Source of the DNA: Paraktedonobacter sp964250225
GTDB taxonomy: Bacteria > Chloroflexota > Ktedonobacteria > Ktedonobacterales > Ktedonobacteraceae
NCBI GenBank assembly: GCA_964250225.1
Contig: CAXUEY010000007.1
Location: 1 to 64,000, forward strand
Reading direction: 5' to 3'
DNA: 64,000 nucleotides
Shown here: positions 8,692 to 17,549 of the stretch, piece after piece
Numbering within the stretch: position 1 is the stretch's first letter
Layout of the letters: each line of letters opens with the position of its first letter
Made by a program: the position numbers and the translations under genes
The notes under the pieces: generated by a model
What the model saw: only the letters and a program-made list of their open reading frames with translations
What the model was told of the DNA's origin: nothing
Databases searched by the model: none

Positions 8692-8755
8692 AGACAAATA
8701 AGATAACAGATTCATTTGATCGAGATCCCCTAAAAGCCTGCAATTTATTCAGAAA

Positions 8756-9451
8756 TCATGTTAGCGGTAATTGCAGAAATGCGAGGATATCGCGATAATA
8801 GCTTGCCCAATCGCCTTCATTGCAAATCGCGAGTTTCGGCAGCTCAAGTTGCGCGAAAATCTCATCGCAGATCTCGCGATAAACCTGGTAGAGCTGCACC
8901 AGCCCATCGAATCCCTGCAATGATCGTTGGATACCATAAGGGCTTGCGACCTTCCAGTTCACCTGATACTCTTCCCACCTCTTGCCGCGCTCGCCACAGA
9001 TGCGGCGCAGGGCCTGGGCAATATCTGTAGGGTAGAAATAAATCACCAACGGGTTGAGGGGACGCAGAGACTCAATGATGCGGGCCACATAGGAGCGCAA
9101 CACAGCCCGCTCTGCATTCATGAGGAGCAGGTCGGTCATATTGCCATGAAACAGCAGCCCATCACAGACAATCACGGTTGAACCCTGCAGAGCCGCCTGC
9201 ACAAAATCGTGCCAGCGTTGTAAACTCTCTTCTATAAATGCCTCGACAGTCAGATCAAGCCAGATCGCTTGTGGATGGGGGAACGCCGTCGCCATGCGCA
9301 ATGGATGGACTGGCTCGTCTATCGTCGGTCCCTCTGCCAGGAAGCGAGAAAGGTATCCGCACTGTCGAATTTGCCCTGTAAGGAACTCGACAGTGGTAGA
9401 TTTGCCCGATCCCATAATGCCCTCGACAAAGATGAAGCGACTGCCTCTCAT
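8756..9451 (-). CDS. P-loop kinase, thymidylate/deoxynucleoside-kinase-like
   Basis: 231 residues. The Walker A motif GIMGSGKST at residues 11-19 follows the strand FIFVE. A Walker-B-like VIVCDGLLFHGN is near residue 95, and a lid-like segment rich in Arg (RRICGERGKRWEEYQ) is near 165. This layout fits the small nucleotide-kinase branch of P-loop NTPases, but no family-specific substrate motif is clear, and it may be a kinase of another small molecule. It overlaps the 51-codon gene upstream by 4 bases (ATGA), so the two are translationally coupled. Confidence 0.75.
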   Translation of the reverse strand: MRGSRFIFVEGIMGSGKSTTVEFLTGQIRQCGYLSRFLAEGPTIDEPVHPLRMATAFPHPQAIWLDLTVEAFIEESLQRWHDFVQAALQGSTVIVCDGLLFHGNMTDLLLMNAERAVLRSYVARIIESLRPLNPLVIYFYPTDIAQALRRICGERGKRWEEYQVNWKVASPYGIQRSLQGFDGLVQLYQVYREICDEIFAQLELPKLAICNEGDWASYYRDILAFLQLPLT

Positions 9452-9603
9452 ATATATACTCTCTTCTCATCTACCTCTTCAACCAGAGGCGTCCCGCGCT
9501 CCTCAATCTCGCGCCAGAAAGCATCCAAAACGTCTTGCTGACCGTTTTCTAGGGTCTCGTATAGAAGAGTAATGCGAGGGCTTACAGGCGTTTGTGCTGT
9601 CAT
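9448..9603 (-). CDS. 51-residue ORF coupled to the kinase; resembles an esterase N-terminus
   Basis: From the ATG at 9603 the product begins MTAQTPVSPRITLLYETLEN and ends with EERGTPLVEEVDEKRVYI. The pattern of a helix followed by AFWREIEERGTPLVE resembles, from memory, the N-terminal lead of enterochelin-esterase-like proteins, whose catalytic domain is absent here. The stop overlaps the kinase start (ATGA). A longer in-frame start at 9681 exists but has no good ribosome site. It may be a small independent protein or a relic of a truncated esterase gene that now serves to couple translation of the kinase. Confidence 0.5.
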   Translation of the reverse strand: MTAQTPVSPRITLLYETLENGQQDVLDAFWREIEERGTPLVEEVDEKRVYI

Positions 9604-9729
9604 AGTTTTCTCGACTTTCCGGCGAAATATGGTGAATAGTATGATCTGATAGTTCTGATAGCGCCTGCTCAACTGTAGCATATGATCTTATGCATTGTCC
9701 AGTTTATTTGATTTTAAGGAGAATAGCCC

Positions 9730-10281
9730 ATGCCCTATTTCATCGCGCACCATAGCACATCGTCGGCCACGCTCGCCCGGCGCTACGGCGCAGCCCGGAT
9801 CGTCGATGTCACCTCTCGTGGCATGGAGCCGTGGGTGCGTTTCAGCCCGTTTTATCCGCATGGGAATATCCCTGTACCGTTTTCGCCAGAATGTACCGCC
9901 GAGAGCGTCGAGGGCATCTGGCAGGGGCTAAAAGTCTTTGAACGCATGGGCGTGGATAGCGCGAAATTCGCGATCACAAACATGAAAAGGATCAAACGCT
10001 CCAGCAGGGCATATGGCGCAGTACTCGGTCATCGCGCGGGCGTGCAGGGTGAAAATCTGTTGACCTACGCGGAGGCCCGACGCGAGATCTATCTGCCCTC
10101 GTACCATTGGGTGCTGACCCACAAACTTCAAGAGCAGCTCAACGAACTGGCGCATGCGGCCACAGAGCAAACCGTTGTCTTGCTGGACTACGAAACAAAC
10201 TGCGACCTCGCTGATCTGAGCAGCCCACTCTCACACGCGGGGCTGGTCAAACGCTATCTGGAGGGGAACTGGCCTGTATAA
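9730..10281 (+). CDS. Uncharacterised conserved-looking protein, 183 residues
   Basis: A strong ribosome site (AAGGAG) precedes the ATG at 9730. The N-terminal half is rich in aromatic and charged residues (MPYFIAHHSTSSATLARRYG, then DVTSRGMEPWVRFSPFYPHG). The mid part VEGIWQGLKVFERMG and the later AEARREIYLPSYHWVL look like folded alpha/beta segments. There is no membrane segment or signal peptide, so it is probably cytoplasmic. I do not recognise a named domain with certainty. It is flanked by the kinase operon on the other strand and by the alkyltransferase-like gene. Confidence 0.75.
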   Translation: MPYFIAHHSTSSATLARRYGAARIVDVTSRGMEPWVRFSPFYPHGNIPVPFSPECTAESVEGIWQGLKVFERMGVDSAKFAITNMKRIKRSSRAYGAVLGHRAGVQGENLLTYAEARREIYLPSYHWVLTHKLQEQLNELAHAATEQTVVLLDYETNCDLADLSSPLSHAGLVKRYLEGNWPV

Positions 10282-10370
10282 ATTGAGATCAATGCAAGCG
10301 CATTCTGATGATACAATGGTTGCAGAAACCCGATAAGAATACAGGATAGTGTGAGAACGAGGTGAATTTT

Positions 10371-10835
10371 ATGGCCGAAGAATCATCTTCTACATATAAT
10401 CAGGCTGCCGCCCTCAAAGCGCGAATATTTGCGTTGGTGCGGGCATGTCCGGCAGGACGTGTGACCACCTATGGGTGGCTAGCAAAGGCCGTGGGGTATC
10501 CCCGCGCGGCGCGCATGGTAGGCTGGATCATGAATGAGGGCGGCCCAGGCGTGCCGGCGCAGCGGGTCATCAATAGCAAGGGCGAACTGAGTGGTAGTTG
10601 GGCGTTTGGGCCCCCGGATCAAATGCGCATGTTGCTAGAGGCCGAGGGCATTGTCTTTAGCGACGAGGGGCGCGTCGATCTGAAACGCTACGGTTGGGAC
10701 CCCGCGCGCGACCTCAGCCAGACACAGATCGAGGAGGTTTTTCATGAGATCGATGAAGCGGCTGATCTGCCCGGTCCGCGCCTGGTCAGCCTGATGGAGC
10801 ATGATCCCGCCTCGCCTTTTAAAAAAACGCCCTGA
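10371..10835 (+). CDS. Alkyltransferase-like protein (ATL), no catalytic cysteine
   Basis: 154 residues from the ATG at 10371, which has GAGGTG eight bases upstream (an in-frame GTG at 10362 is possible). The MGMT-type DNA-binding domain is clear: GRVTTYGWLAKAVGYPRAAR and VGWIMNEGGPGVPAQRVINS, ending SKGELSGSW. In O6-methylguanine methyltransferases this site reads PCHRV with the acceptor cysteine; here it is PAQRV (residues 62-66). Such proteins bind O6-alkylguanine and hand it to nucleotide excision repair. A C-terminal extension (about residues 95-154) has DLKRYGWDPARDL and an acidic segment. True methyltransferases (ogt, ada-alkA) are 28 kb away in this window. Confidence 0.85.
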   Translation: MAEESSSTYNQAAALKARIFALVRACPAGRVTTYGWLAKAVGYPRAARMVGWIMNEGGPGVPAQRVINSKGELSGSWAFGPPDQMRMLLEAEGIVFSDEGRVDLKRYGWDPARDLSQTQIEEVFHEIDEAADLPGPRLVSLMEHDPASPFKKTP

Positions 10836-10910
10836 CTGAAGATTTTTCATGTCCCAACCTGTCTGTTGCTAGCATTTTTCGCCAGAGATTCGACGCCCGC
10901 CTGCTGAGCC

Positions 10911-10919
10911 TGCTATAAT
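10911..10919 (+). promoter_or_regulatory. Extended -10 promoter of the aldehyde dehydrogenase gene
   Basis: TGCTATAAT holds a perfect TATAAT at 10914-10919 with the TGn extension. No -35 match is obvious. It lies 90 bases before the chosen start codon at 11009, in a gap with no other gene. Confidence 0.45.
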
Positions 10920-11008
10920 GAAGCGGGTATACAAAGGGCGAATGTCTTCACCTGAGCAACCACCAATCATCGATGATTACCAGCACAGACCAACGAGGAG
11001 TATTTGTT

Positions 11009-12508
11009 ATGTCACTGACAACACCTGCGCGCCCCAGCGACACAGGGCACGTTTACCAGAATTTTATCGGCGGCGAGTGGAAGGCCGCGCGCGAGGGCGC
11101 GACCTTCGTGAGCACCAATCCCGCGCGCGTCTCCGATGTGATCGGGCAATATCAGAAATCGGGGCCGGCAGACCTGGAGGAGGCGGTTGACGCGGCGGTG
11201 CAGGCTCAGCGCGGCTGGGAGGCGACCCCCGCTCCCGTGCGCGGCGAGGTGCTCTATCGCGTGGCACACATTCTGGAGCGACGCCAGGAAGAACTGGCGC
11301 AGGCGATGACGCGTGAGATGGGCAAGATTCTCAAGGAGACGCGTGGCGATGTGCAGACTGCCATCGATGTAGCGAAATTTATGGCGGGCGAGGGTCGGCG
11401 CGCCGAGGGAGAGACCATCCCCTCGGCATTGCCCAACAAGATGTGCCTGACCCTGCGCCATCCCCTCGGCATTGTGGGCATCATCACCCCCTGGAACTTC
11501 CCGCTGGCCATCCCTGCCTGGAAGACCTTCCCGGCGCTGCTGGCTGGTAATGCCGTGGTGCTCAAGCCTGCCAGCGATACACCGCTGCTGACGCTCAAAC
11601 TGGCCGAGGTGTTGCAGGAGGCGGGTCTGCCCGCGGGCGTCTTCAACGTCATCACCGGGCCGGGCGGTACGCTGGGTGATGCGATGGCGGGTCACTCCAA
11701 AATCAATATGATCTCTCTGACCGGCTCAACCGAGGTGGGACGACACGTGGCGGAGATCTGTGGACACGACCTGCGTCGCTGCGCCCTGGAGCTGGGCGGC
11801 AAGAACGCGGTGGTGATCCTGGACGATGCCGATCTCGATCTGGCCGCCGAGAGCATCACCTGGGCCGCCTTCGGCACCACCGGCCAGCGCTGCACCGCGA
11901 CCAGCCGCGTGATCGTGCAGCGAGGCGCGCTCAAAGGCTTCACCGAGCGCCTGGTCGCGCACGCGGAGAAGCTGCGCATCGGCGACGGTCTCAAGCCCGA
12001 AACCGAGATGGGACCGCTGGTCAACATGGGACGTGTCCAGGCTGTCCACGAATACACCCAGATCGGGCAACGCGAGGGCGCGCAACTGGTCACGGGAGGC
12101 GCGGCGCTGACCGAAGGCGAGCATAGCGAGGGCGCGTTCTACCAGCCCACCATCTTCACTAATGTCACCCCTGAGATGCGGATCGCCAGGGAAGAAGTCT
12201 TCGGCCCATTTGTCTCACTTATCCCTGTGGACACCTATGAAGAGGCGATAGAAGCGGCCAACTCATCCGAGTACGGCCTTTCCACCGCTGTCTTCACCGA
12301 GGATATGCGCCTGACCTTCCGCGCCATGCGCGAGATCCAGTCCGGCCTGGTCTACTTCAATTCCGGCACAACTGGCTCTGAAATTCACCTGCCCTTTGGT
12401 GGCATGAAGGCCAGCGGCAACGGACACCGCGAACTAGGCACCGCCGCCGTCGAGGAGTTCAGCGAGACCAAAAGCGTCTTCATCTGTTATCCAGAAAAGA
12501 CAAAATAA
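11009..12508 (+). CDS. Aldehyde dehydrogenase (NAD(P)+-dependent)
   Basis: 499 residues from the ATG at 11009, chosen for the GAGGAG site upstream and the family-standard start VYQNFIGGEWKAAREG. Diagnostic motifs are ITPWNFPLAIPAWKTFPALL, the cofactor loop SLTGSTEVGRHV, the catalytic Glu261 in LELGGKN and the nucleophile Cys295 in GQRCTATSRV, followed by the C-terminal FGGMKASGNGHRELG. It oxidises an aldehyde to the acid with NAD+ or NADP+; it groups by style with semialdehyde/alpha-ketoglutaric semialdehyde dehydrogenases, but the substrate is not decidable here. It stands alone with its own promoter and a bidirectional terminator. Confidence 0.93.
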   Translation: MSLTTPARPSDTGHVYQNFIGGEWKAAREGATFVSTNPARVSDVIGQYQKSGPADLEEAVDAAVQAQRGWEATPAPVRGEVLYRVAHILERRQEELAQAMTREMGKILKETRGDVQTAIDVAKFMAGEGRRAEGETIPSALPNKMCLTLRHPLGIVGIITPWNFPLAIPAWKTFPALLAGNAVVLKPASDTPLLTLKLAEVLQEAGLPAGVFNVITGPGGTLGDAMAGHSKINMISLTGSTEVGRHVAEICGHDLRRCALELGGKNAVVILDDADLDLAAESITWAAFGTTGQRCTATSRVIVQRGALKGFTERLVAHAEKLRIGDGLKPETEMGPLVNMGRVQAVHEYTQIGQREGAQLVTGGAALTEGEHSEGAFYQPTIFTNVTPEMRIAREEVFGPFVSLIPVDTYEEAIEAANSSEYGLSTAVFTEDMRLTFRAMREIQSGLVYFNSGTTGSEIHLPFGGMKASGNGHRELGTAAVEEFSETKSVFICYPEKTK

Positions 12509-12580
12509 AGAACATAGGTATCCCGTCTCATTGGTATTTTGCCCCGATCCTCACTCTGCTGAATCCTGCGTGACCTGCTA

Positions 12581-12626
12581 TACAGACGAACTGGCCGACT
12601 GTAGAAAGTCGGCCAGTTCGTCTGTA
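12581..12626. terminator. Bidirectional terminator with perfect 20-bp stem
   Basis: Two perfectly complementary 20-base arms (12581-12600 and 12607-12626) enclose a 6-base loop (GTAGAA). The arms contain CTGGCCGACT and its complement. It lies between the convergent aldehyde dehydrogenase and FMN reductase genes and would end transcripts from both sides. Confidence 0.85.
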
Positions 12627-12633
12627 TGTATGC

Positions 12634-13167
12634 TTACTCGTTGATGGTCTGCTCAAGAGCCGCGAGCAGCGATTTGAGTGCTTGCACGGTTTCAGGGTCC
12701 ACTATCTCACCCGCGTCGTTCAATTTCTTTTTCACCACCGGAACCATCAACTTGCCCCCTTCCGGGACATTGGACCCCAGAGCCTTGAGCGTCAGTAACA
12801 GCGAGGCATGGGCCTTATCGCCGCCCGTGGCCAGTGGAGAGGCGCTGATGACGGCGACGGGCTTGTGCCAGAACTCGGCGGAAGAGACTGTCCAGTCGAG
12901 CGCGTTCTTGAGGGAGCCAGGGACGCCAAAGGCATACTCCGGCGTGCAGATCAGCACTCCATCGGCTGCCTGGAGCTGCGCGCGTAGATCCACCACTGAA
13001 GCAGGTGGCTCGTCGCCGTCGATTTCAGGGCTGAAGTGCGGGAGGTCCGCCAGGCCGTTATAGATGACCATTTCCATATGTTCAGGGGCCAGCGCCGCGG
13101 TTGCGCGCACCAGGGCTGTATTGGTTGAACTGGCTCGCAAACTGCCAGAAATAGCTAAAATACGCAT
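12634..13167 (-). CDS. NADPH-dependent FMN reductase family protein
   Basis: 177 residues with the flavodoxin-like fold. The FMN phosphate-binding loop is SGSLRASSTNTALVRA at the N-terminus; the second signature is ICTPEYAFGVPGSLKNALDW, which contacts the isoalloxazine ring, and then KPVAVISASPLATGG. This matches the azoreductase/ChrR/YieF type of NAD(P)H-dependent flavin or quinone reductases, which reduce FMN, quinones or chromate in the cytoplasm. It stands alone, convergent with the aldehyde dehydrogenase gene. The natural substrate is unknown. Confidence 0.92.
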   Translation of the reverse strand: MRILAISGSLRASSTNTALVRATAALAPEHMEMVIYNGLADLPHFSPEIDGDEPPASVVDLRAQLQAADGVLICTPEYAFGVPGSLKNALDWTVSSAEFWHKPVAVISASPLATGGDKAHASLLLTLKALGSNVPEGGKLMVPVVKKKLNDAGEIVDPETVQALKSLLAALEQTINE

Positions 13168-13355
13168 ATATGTTGCTTTCTCATGTTATGGTGAACTCAC
13201 AAAATGCATATCCTCTTGTCTATGCATGTTACAGATAACGTTGAATGCGGTCTCCAATCATCCCACGCTTGTAGCAAGGCTTGTTCAAGAGCAAGTTGGG
13301 GCGAGTTTCCTATACAGGCGCAAGGATGAGTAGGCTATGGTACAATAGGGTCACT

Positions 13356-14834
13356 ATGCAGGATCTCTGGGCCGATTATACCGGCGAAGCACTACCAACG
13401 GGTACACGTGGTCGAGGAGGAGGAACACGCCAGCGCCGCCTCACCGAACAGGCGGTGCTGACAGAGTTGCGCGCCTGGTTGCTCCAGGAGTATCTGCTCC
13501 CCTACGCCACCTCGCTGGGCGCGACACGTATCTTTCAGCGCTGCTACTGGATCGATGGTCTCGGCTCAACCCACTCTCCCGCTCACACCATCCCGGCACC
13601 AACGCCAGATGTACCAGTCAGCGCGCCGAAACGCGGACGCCAGAAAAACCAGGCATCCCTGGCCGCGCTCCCACCCGCGCTCCAGCCTGTGGCGACGCTG
13701 GCCCAGCAACTGGCGCAGCTTGAACGGCCCATCGCGCTGCACGGCTTTGTGCTTGATGGCAAAGTGGGTAAACGCAAAACAACGGGCGCGGCTTCCCAGA
13801 CTGCGTTACATCGCGCACAGATAAACACACCTGCCCAACCAACACCCAATAGCACGCAGATGGATACGCTGACCCAAACAGTGAAAAAGGGAGCACGGGC
13901 GCGCGCTGCAAAACCGCCCGCGTCCGCTCAACCGGGCAATAATGGTGCATCGGCGCGGGCGGCCCTTAATGGCGCCCAAACAGGCGAAATGTTGCCTATT
14001 CCACCAGAGGGAGGTCTGCTGCCAGCTACCTGGCCCGAACTGGCCCCGGAGCTGCTGACAACGCTTGGGCAGAGCGCGGCGGTATTTTTGCTCGATCCCC
14101 TCAAGGATGGCCTGCTGCGTTACACCGACCTGGCGCCACTCTACCAGCGCACCGCTCCGACTGAACTGTTTCTCTGGCTCTCACACAAACAGATAGAGAC
14201 GCGTCTGCTCCCCACGCTGCGCACAGGCGAGGGAGCCGCGGCTCTGACTAATCTCTTGCGTGGGGACCGCTGGAAACGTCTGCTGACCAGCGAACAGGAT
14301 CAAGCAGATCCACAACGCCTGATCGATGGCCTGATCCAGCTCTGCCTGGAAAGTATGCGGCCACATTTTCTCAGCGTGCAACGATTGTATTTTCCCATAC
14401 ACAGTGGCCCCGCTCATGTCGTGGATGCGCCCTGCACACTGCTCTTCGCCACACGCCGCCTGGACAGCCTGGCCAGCCTCAACGACGCCATCTGCCAGCG
14501 CACCCGTCGCCTGGTGGTCGCGAGCCAGCAGAACGTGCTCACCGCAGACTGGTTCACGCACCAGCGAGCGGAGCAGAGCGCCGCGGCCTGGGAGGCTCTG
14601 GCTCAGGAGACGCTCGCGCTGGGCCGCGCACAACGCGTGCGACGCTGGCCCGACCTGCGCCAACAACTGCTGCTCACTCATTTTGGTCAGCATCCCCTGC
14701 ACGAATACGACCAGATCATCACCACTCTGCTCGCCCGCGGCAATGTGTCCTGCGAATGGCAGCCGCGCCCCCCATCCCAGGAAACCACCACAACACCGTT
14801 GCCCGGTCCTGGCGATCTCCTGCTCTGGCGCTAA
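13356..14834 (+). CDS. Uncharacterised protein, 492 residues
   Basis: Start chosen at the ATG at 13356 (MQDLWADYTGEALPTG); a longer in-frame start at 13281 has weaker N-terminal character. Upstream is TACAAT, possibly a -10 element that would make the leader very short. The N-terminal 80 residues look folded (LRAWLLQEYLLPYATSLGAT), followed by an Ala/Gln/Pro-rich insert at about residues 150-220. The C-terminal two thirds has helical segments such as LPATWPELAPELLTTLGQSA, and LAPLYQRTAPTELFLWLSHK. There is no membrane segment or signal peptide. I do not recognise the family; the style is of a lineage-specific protein. Confidence 0.7.
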   Translation: MQDLWADYTGEALPTGTRGRGGGTRQRRLTEQAVLTELRAWLLQEYLLPYATSLGATRIFQRCYWIDGLGSTHSPAHTIPAPTPDVPVSAPKRGRQKNQASLAALPPALQPVATLAQQLAQLERPIALHGFVLDGKVGKRKTTGAASQTALHRAQINTPAQPTPNSTQMDTLTQTVKKGARARAAKPPASAQPGNNGASARAALNGAQTGEMLPIPPEGGLLPATWPELAPELLTTLGQSAAVFLLDPLKDGLLRYTDLAPLYQRTAPTELFLWLSHKQIETRLLPTLRTGEGAAALTNLLRGDRWKRLLTSEQDQADPQRLIDGLIQLCLESMRPHFLSVQRLYFPIHSGPAHVVDAPCTLLFATRRLDSLASLNDAICQRTRRLVVASQQNVLTADWFTHQRAEQSAAAWEALAQETLALGRAQRVRRWPDLRQQLLLTHFGQHPLHEYDQIITTLLARGNVSCEWQPRPPSQETTTTPLPGPGDLLLWR

Positions 14835-14872
14835 AACTTACCAATCCCCTACCATCTTGTGTGCTGAGCGGC

Positions 14873-14901
14873 TATAATAACAAAAATATGCCAGATATAA
14901 T
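14873..14901 (+). promoter_or_regulatory. Two perfect -10 hexamers upstream of the 14974 gene
   Basis: TATAAT occurs at 14873-14878 and again at 14896-14901, with no clear -35 hexamer for either. They lie 73 to 96 bases before the chosen start at 14974. One or both may drive the gene. Confidence 0.4.
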
Positions 14902-14973
14902 AGCCCAGCAGGATGAGAGCCAGGAGGAATGAGCACCAGCCGAGCGCCCTGCGGCGAGGAAGGACCAAAAAAC

Positions 14974-16908
14974 ATGCCACGAAAAAATGCCCGCAAATCC
15001 CAGAATCATGCCTCTATGAGCGGCCAGCAGGCGGCGCGCGCGTTTATTGCAGCAGAACCGATCTCGCATGACTCCGCCGCAGACCGGCTGATTACTCCGA
15101 TGATGCAGGAGACAGAGGAGGCCTCGTTTGAGCATGGAGAGCGGCGCCACGAGGCAGGCAAACGCGATGTTGAACTCTACATTCGCACCTACAATACCTT
15201 GCTGCGCAGTTCCGGTGAGATCAGCTTGAAAGCCCTGGCTCAGGCGCATCTGAACATCGATTCGAGTCTGCACCCTGATGCGCGTTCAGCCTATCCAGAC
15301 ATGTCGGCATTCATTTATAGCGTTTTGCGCCTGCCCCCGGCGGTTGTCTACTGCACCCTGGTCCTGTTGGGGCAATCCGAGGAGGTCTTTCTGCAACAGG
15401 GGTTTCAGGTGGGCAAATGGGAGAGCGTGACAGCCTCAGCACGCCGCCGCAAGTGGTTTTACGATGGCGCGCAGACTCTTGCCGCCTACGTCGCCAGTGT
15501 CAGCGATACCGATGACATTATTCCCATCCTGGTGGCTTTTCAGATCGAGTGGAACAAAATCTACTACCTGCTCAATGCCGACCCCACCACCATGCAGCTT
15601 TTAGAGACGCACATGGAACGCACCTCGCCCGTGTTTGCCGAGATCAGCAAGGTGCTGAGCGAGCGTCTGCGTATCGCTCAGGACGACTGGCGGCGTTTAG
15701 AGGTCATGTGGGGTGAGCATCTCTGGGATAATCTGCTGCGTATGGGCCATCAGAAGAAAAGCTTTGAGCTGCGTTTTTTAGGTGGTTCGCACGTGGGCTA
15801 TGTGCGCGCCACGCGTCAGTGGTGGGCACCGGTGGAAGACCTGCTCACACAGCTAAATCTGCGTGAACGGCCAGTCTATTTCGTCTCCAGCAACACCCAT
15901 AGCCTCGTGAATCTTATGTCGGGAACGCTGCTCCGACGCGCCCCTGAACTGACGCGTTTCGCGCTGAGTGGCGAGGATAGCTACCTGGCTGAAGAGTGTA
16001 CAAAGTTGCAGAACGGCGCCGTGCCGGGCAACTGGCAGAATTTCCTCTACTTTGCCGCGCGCATGTGGCTCACAACACCCGCCGGACGCAGCTTCGCCGA
16101 GCAGCGGCCCCAGGAGGAGCAGGAACGCGGCATCTGGTATATCAACGCGCGCCACGGCCTGGAGATCGACGCGCAAATCTTTGAGCTGGCCCGCCTGCAC
16201 GCCACCGACATCGATCCCCGCTGTCGCATGTCCGGCATGGAGCATCTCACCACGAGCCAGGCGATCATCCTGAATATCGACTATCCCCTGGGCATGGCGG
16301 CCTATCGCATGATGCGCGAGATCATGGAGAACATGGCCAATATCAAGGGCATCTATATTCTAGGCAAGGCCGCCACTTTCAATGGCAGCATCGGCGACGT
16401 GATGATCTCCAATGTCGTACTGGATGAGCACAGCCAGAACACCTACTGGCTGGATAACTGCTTTACTGCCCGCGATGTACGGCCCTACCTGACTTATGGC
16501 TCGGTGCTGGATAACCAGAAAGCTGTCTCTGGCAAAGGCACCTACTTGCAAAACCGCCAGTACTTCGACTTCTACTACCAGGCCAACTACACCGTCGTCG
16601 AGATGGAGAGCGGCCCCTATCTCAACGCCGTCTACGAGGACCAGTATCTGACGCGCTATCCTGTGGGTGAAAATATCAACTTTGCCCGCCTGCCCTACGA
16701 ACTGGGCATCCTGCACTACGCCTCGGACACCCCCTACACCCGTGGCAAAAATCTGGGCGCCGGCAGCCTCTCGTACTTCGGCATGGACTCAACCTACGCC
16801 AGCTCCGTCGCCATTCTGCGCCGCATCTTCGAGAACGAGATTCGCCTCAACCGGCAAGCCAGTCCCGCCCCAACAGAGGCCGATGCGACCGAAACATCAG
16901 AGGTCTAG
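14974..16908 (+). CDS. Large uncharacterised protein with a possible phosphorylase-like C-terminus
   Basis: 644 residues from the ATG at 14974, chosen because AAGGA lies 9 bases upstream (the ATG at 14929 has its purine-rich site too close). The N-terminal half is helical with no named domain. The C-terminal half contains KGIYILGKAATFNGSIGDVM, then VVEMESGPYLNAVYE, and LGAGSLSYFGMDSTYASS. The EMESGPY element resembles the conserved Glu-Met-Glu of purine/uridine phosphorylases, and the Gly-rich loops fit a ribose-binding fold. I recall a family of this type, possibly DUF6909, but the label is from memory. It is convergent with the Uma2 gene, 5 bases away. Confidence 0.75.
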   Translation: MPRKNARKSQNHASMSGQQAARAFIAAEPISHDSAADRLITPMMQETEEASFEHGERRHEAGKRDVELYIRTYNTLLRSSGEISLKALAQAHLNIDSSLHPDARSAYPDMSAFIYSVLRLPPAVVYCTLVLLGQSEEVFLQQGFQVGKWESVTASARRRKWFYDGAQTLAAYVASVSDTDDIIPILVAFQIEWNKIYYLLNADPTTMQLLETHMERTSPVFAEISKVLSERLRIAQDDWRRLEVMWGEHLWDNLLRMGHQKKSFELRFLGGSHVGYVRATRQWWAPVEDLLTQLNLRERPVYFVSSNTHSLVNLMSGTLLRRAPELTRFALSGEDSYLAEECTKLQNGAVPGNWQNFLYFAARMWLTTPAGRSFAEQRPQEEQERGIWYINARHGLEIDAQIFELARLHATDIDPRCRMSGMEHLTTSQAIILNIDYPLGMAAYRMMREIMENMANIKGIYILGKAATFNGSIGDVMISNVVLDEHSQNTYWLDNCFTARDVRPYLTYGSVLDNQKAVSGKGTYLQNRQYFDFYYQANYTVVEMESGPYLNAVYEDQYLTRYPVGENINFARLPYELGILHYASDTPYTRGKNLGAGSLSYFGMDSTYASSVAILRRIFENEIRLNRQASPAPTEADATETSEV

Positions 16909-16913
16909 AGTGT

Positions 16914-17549
16914 TCAGGCCAGTTCCTCTGGCAGTGGTTCGTCGAAATTGATGCCCTCGTAGAGGCCATCCAGAGGAATCTCGATATCCATCGAGGGTAG
17001 AAGCACCTGCTGACCAGCTCCATAGATGGTGTGCTGCCAGATGGGTCCGGCGGAACTCTCCGCGCGGTGGTAGACCTCCACGTGGGGCGCGAACTGGCTC
17101 ACGAACACAATTTCATACATCGTAGGTAGCGCCTGGTAATGATCCAGTTTGGTGCCCCGATCATCCTTCTCGGTTCCGGGCGAGAGCACTTCCACAACAG
17201 TATGAGGCGAGCGAATCAGCTTGTTGCCGCGTGCGCGATCCGCCACATTGCAGGAGATTGTGCAGTCAGGATAATAATACTGGTTTTTGCCGTGTTTGTC
17301 TGTACCGATAAGCACCTGCATATCGGGTCCAAACACCGTACAGGGTCCATTGCGAAAGTGCTGTTGTAGCTCTGCACGCACATTGAAACCGATACGATCA
17401 GCCTCAAAGGTGCCACCCGCCATCAGCCTGGCTACGCCATCAATATACTCATAGCGCGCATCAACTGCGTTCTGGTCCAGGTACAGATACTCCTCTTCGC
17501 TCATCGGCCCGCCATCCAATGGTGCGCTCTTCCTATGCTCAATAGCCAT
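16914..17549 (-). CDS. Uma2-family (DUF820) PD-(D/E)XK nuclease-like protein
   Basis: 211 residues from the ATG at 17549, preceded by AGGGG (an in-frame start at 17600 is weaker). The fold signatures are MSEEEYLYLDQNAVDARYEY, YYPDCTISCN with the catalytic Asp of the PD motif, and VVEVLSPGTEKDDRGTKLDHYQ with the E-x-K core and adjacent residues. The Uma2 group is related to restriction-endonuclease-like nucleases and is common and paralogous in Chloroflexota and Cyanobacteria, with no proven role. It stands convergent with the preceding gene with no terminator between. Confidence 0.9.
   Translation of the reverse strand: MAIEHRKSAPLDGGPMSEEEYLYLDQNAVDARYEYIDGVARLMAGGTFEADRIGFNVRAELQQHFRNGPCTVFGPDMQVLIGTDKHGKNQYYYPDCTISCNVADRARGNKLIRSPHTVVEVLSPGTEKDDRGTKLDHYQALPTMYEIVFVSQFAPHVEVYHRAESSAGPIWQHTIYGAGQQVLLPSMDIEIPLDGLYEGINFDEPLPEELA

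Noticed and set aside
16914..17549. Uma2-type protein as part of a defence system
   Set aside because: No neighbouring defence genes such as restriction, toxin or Argonaute components; Uma2 paralogues are common and scattered in this lineage.
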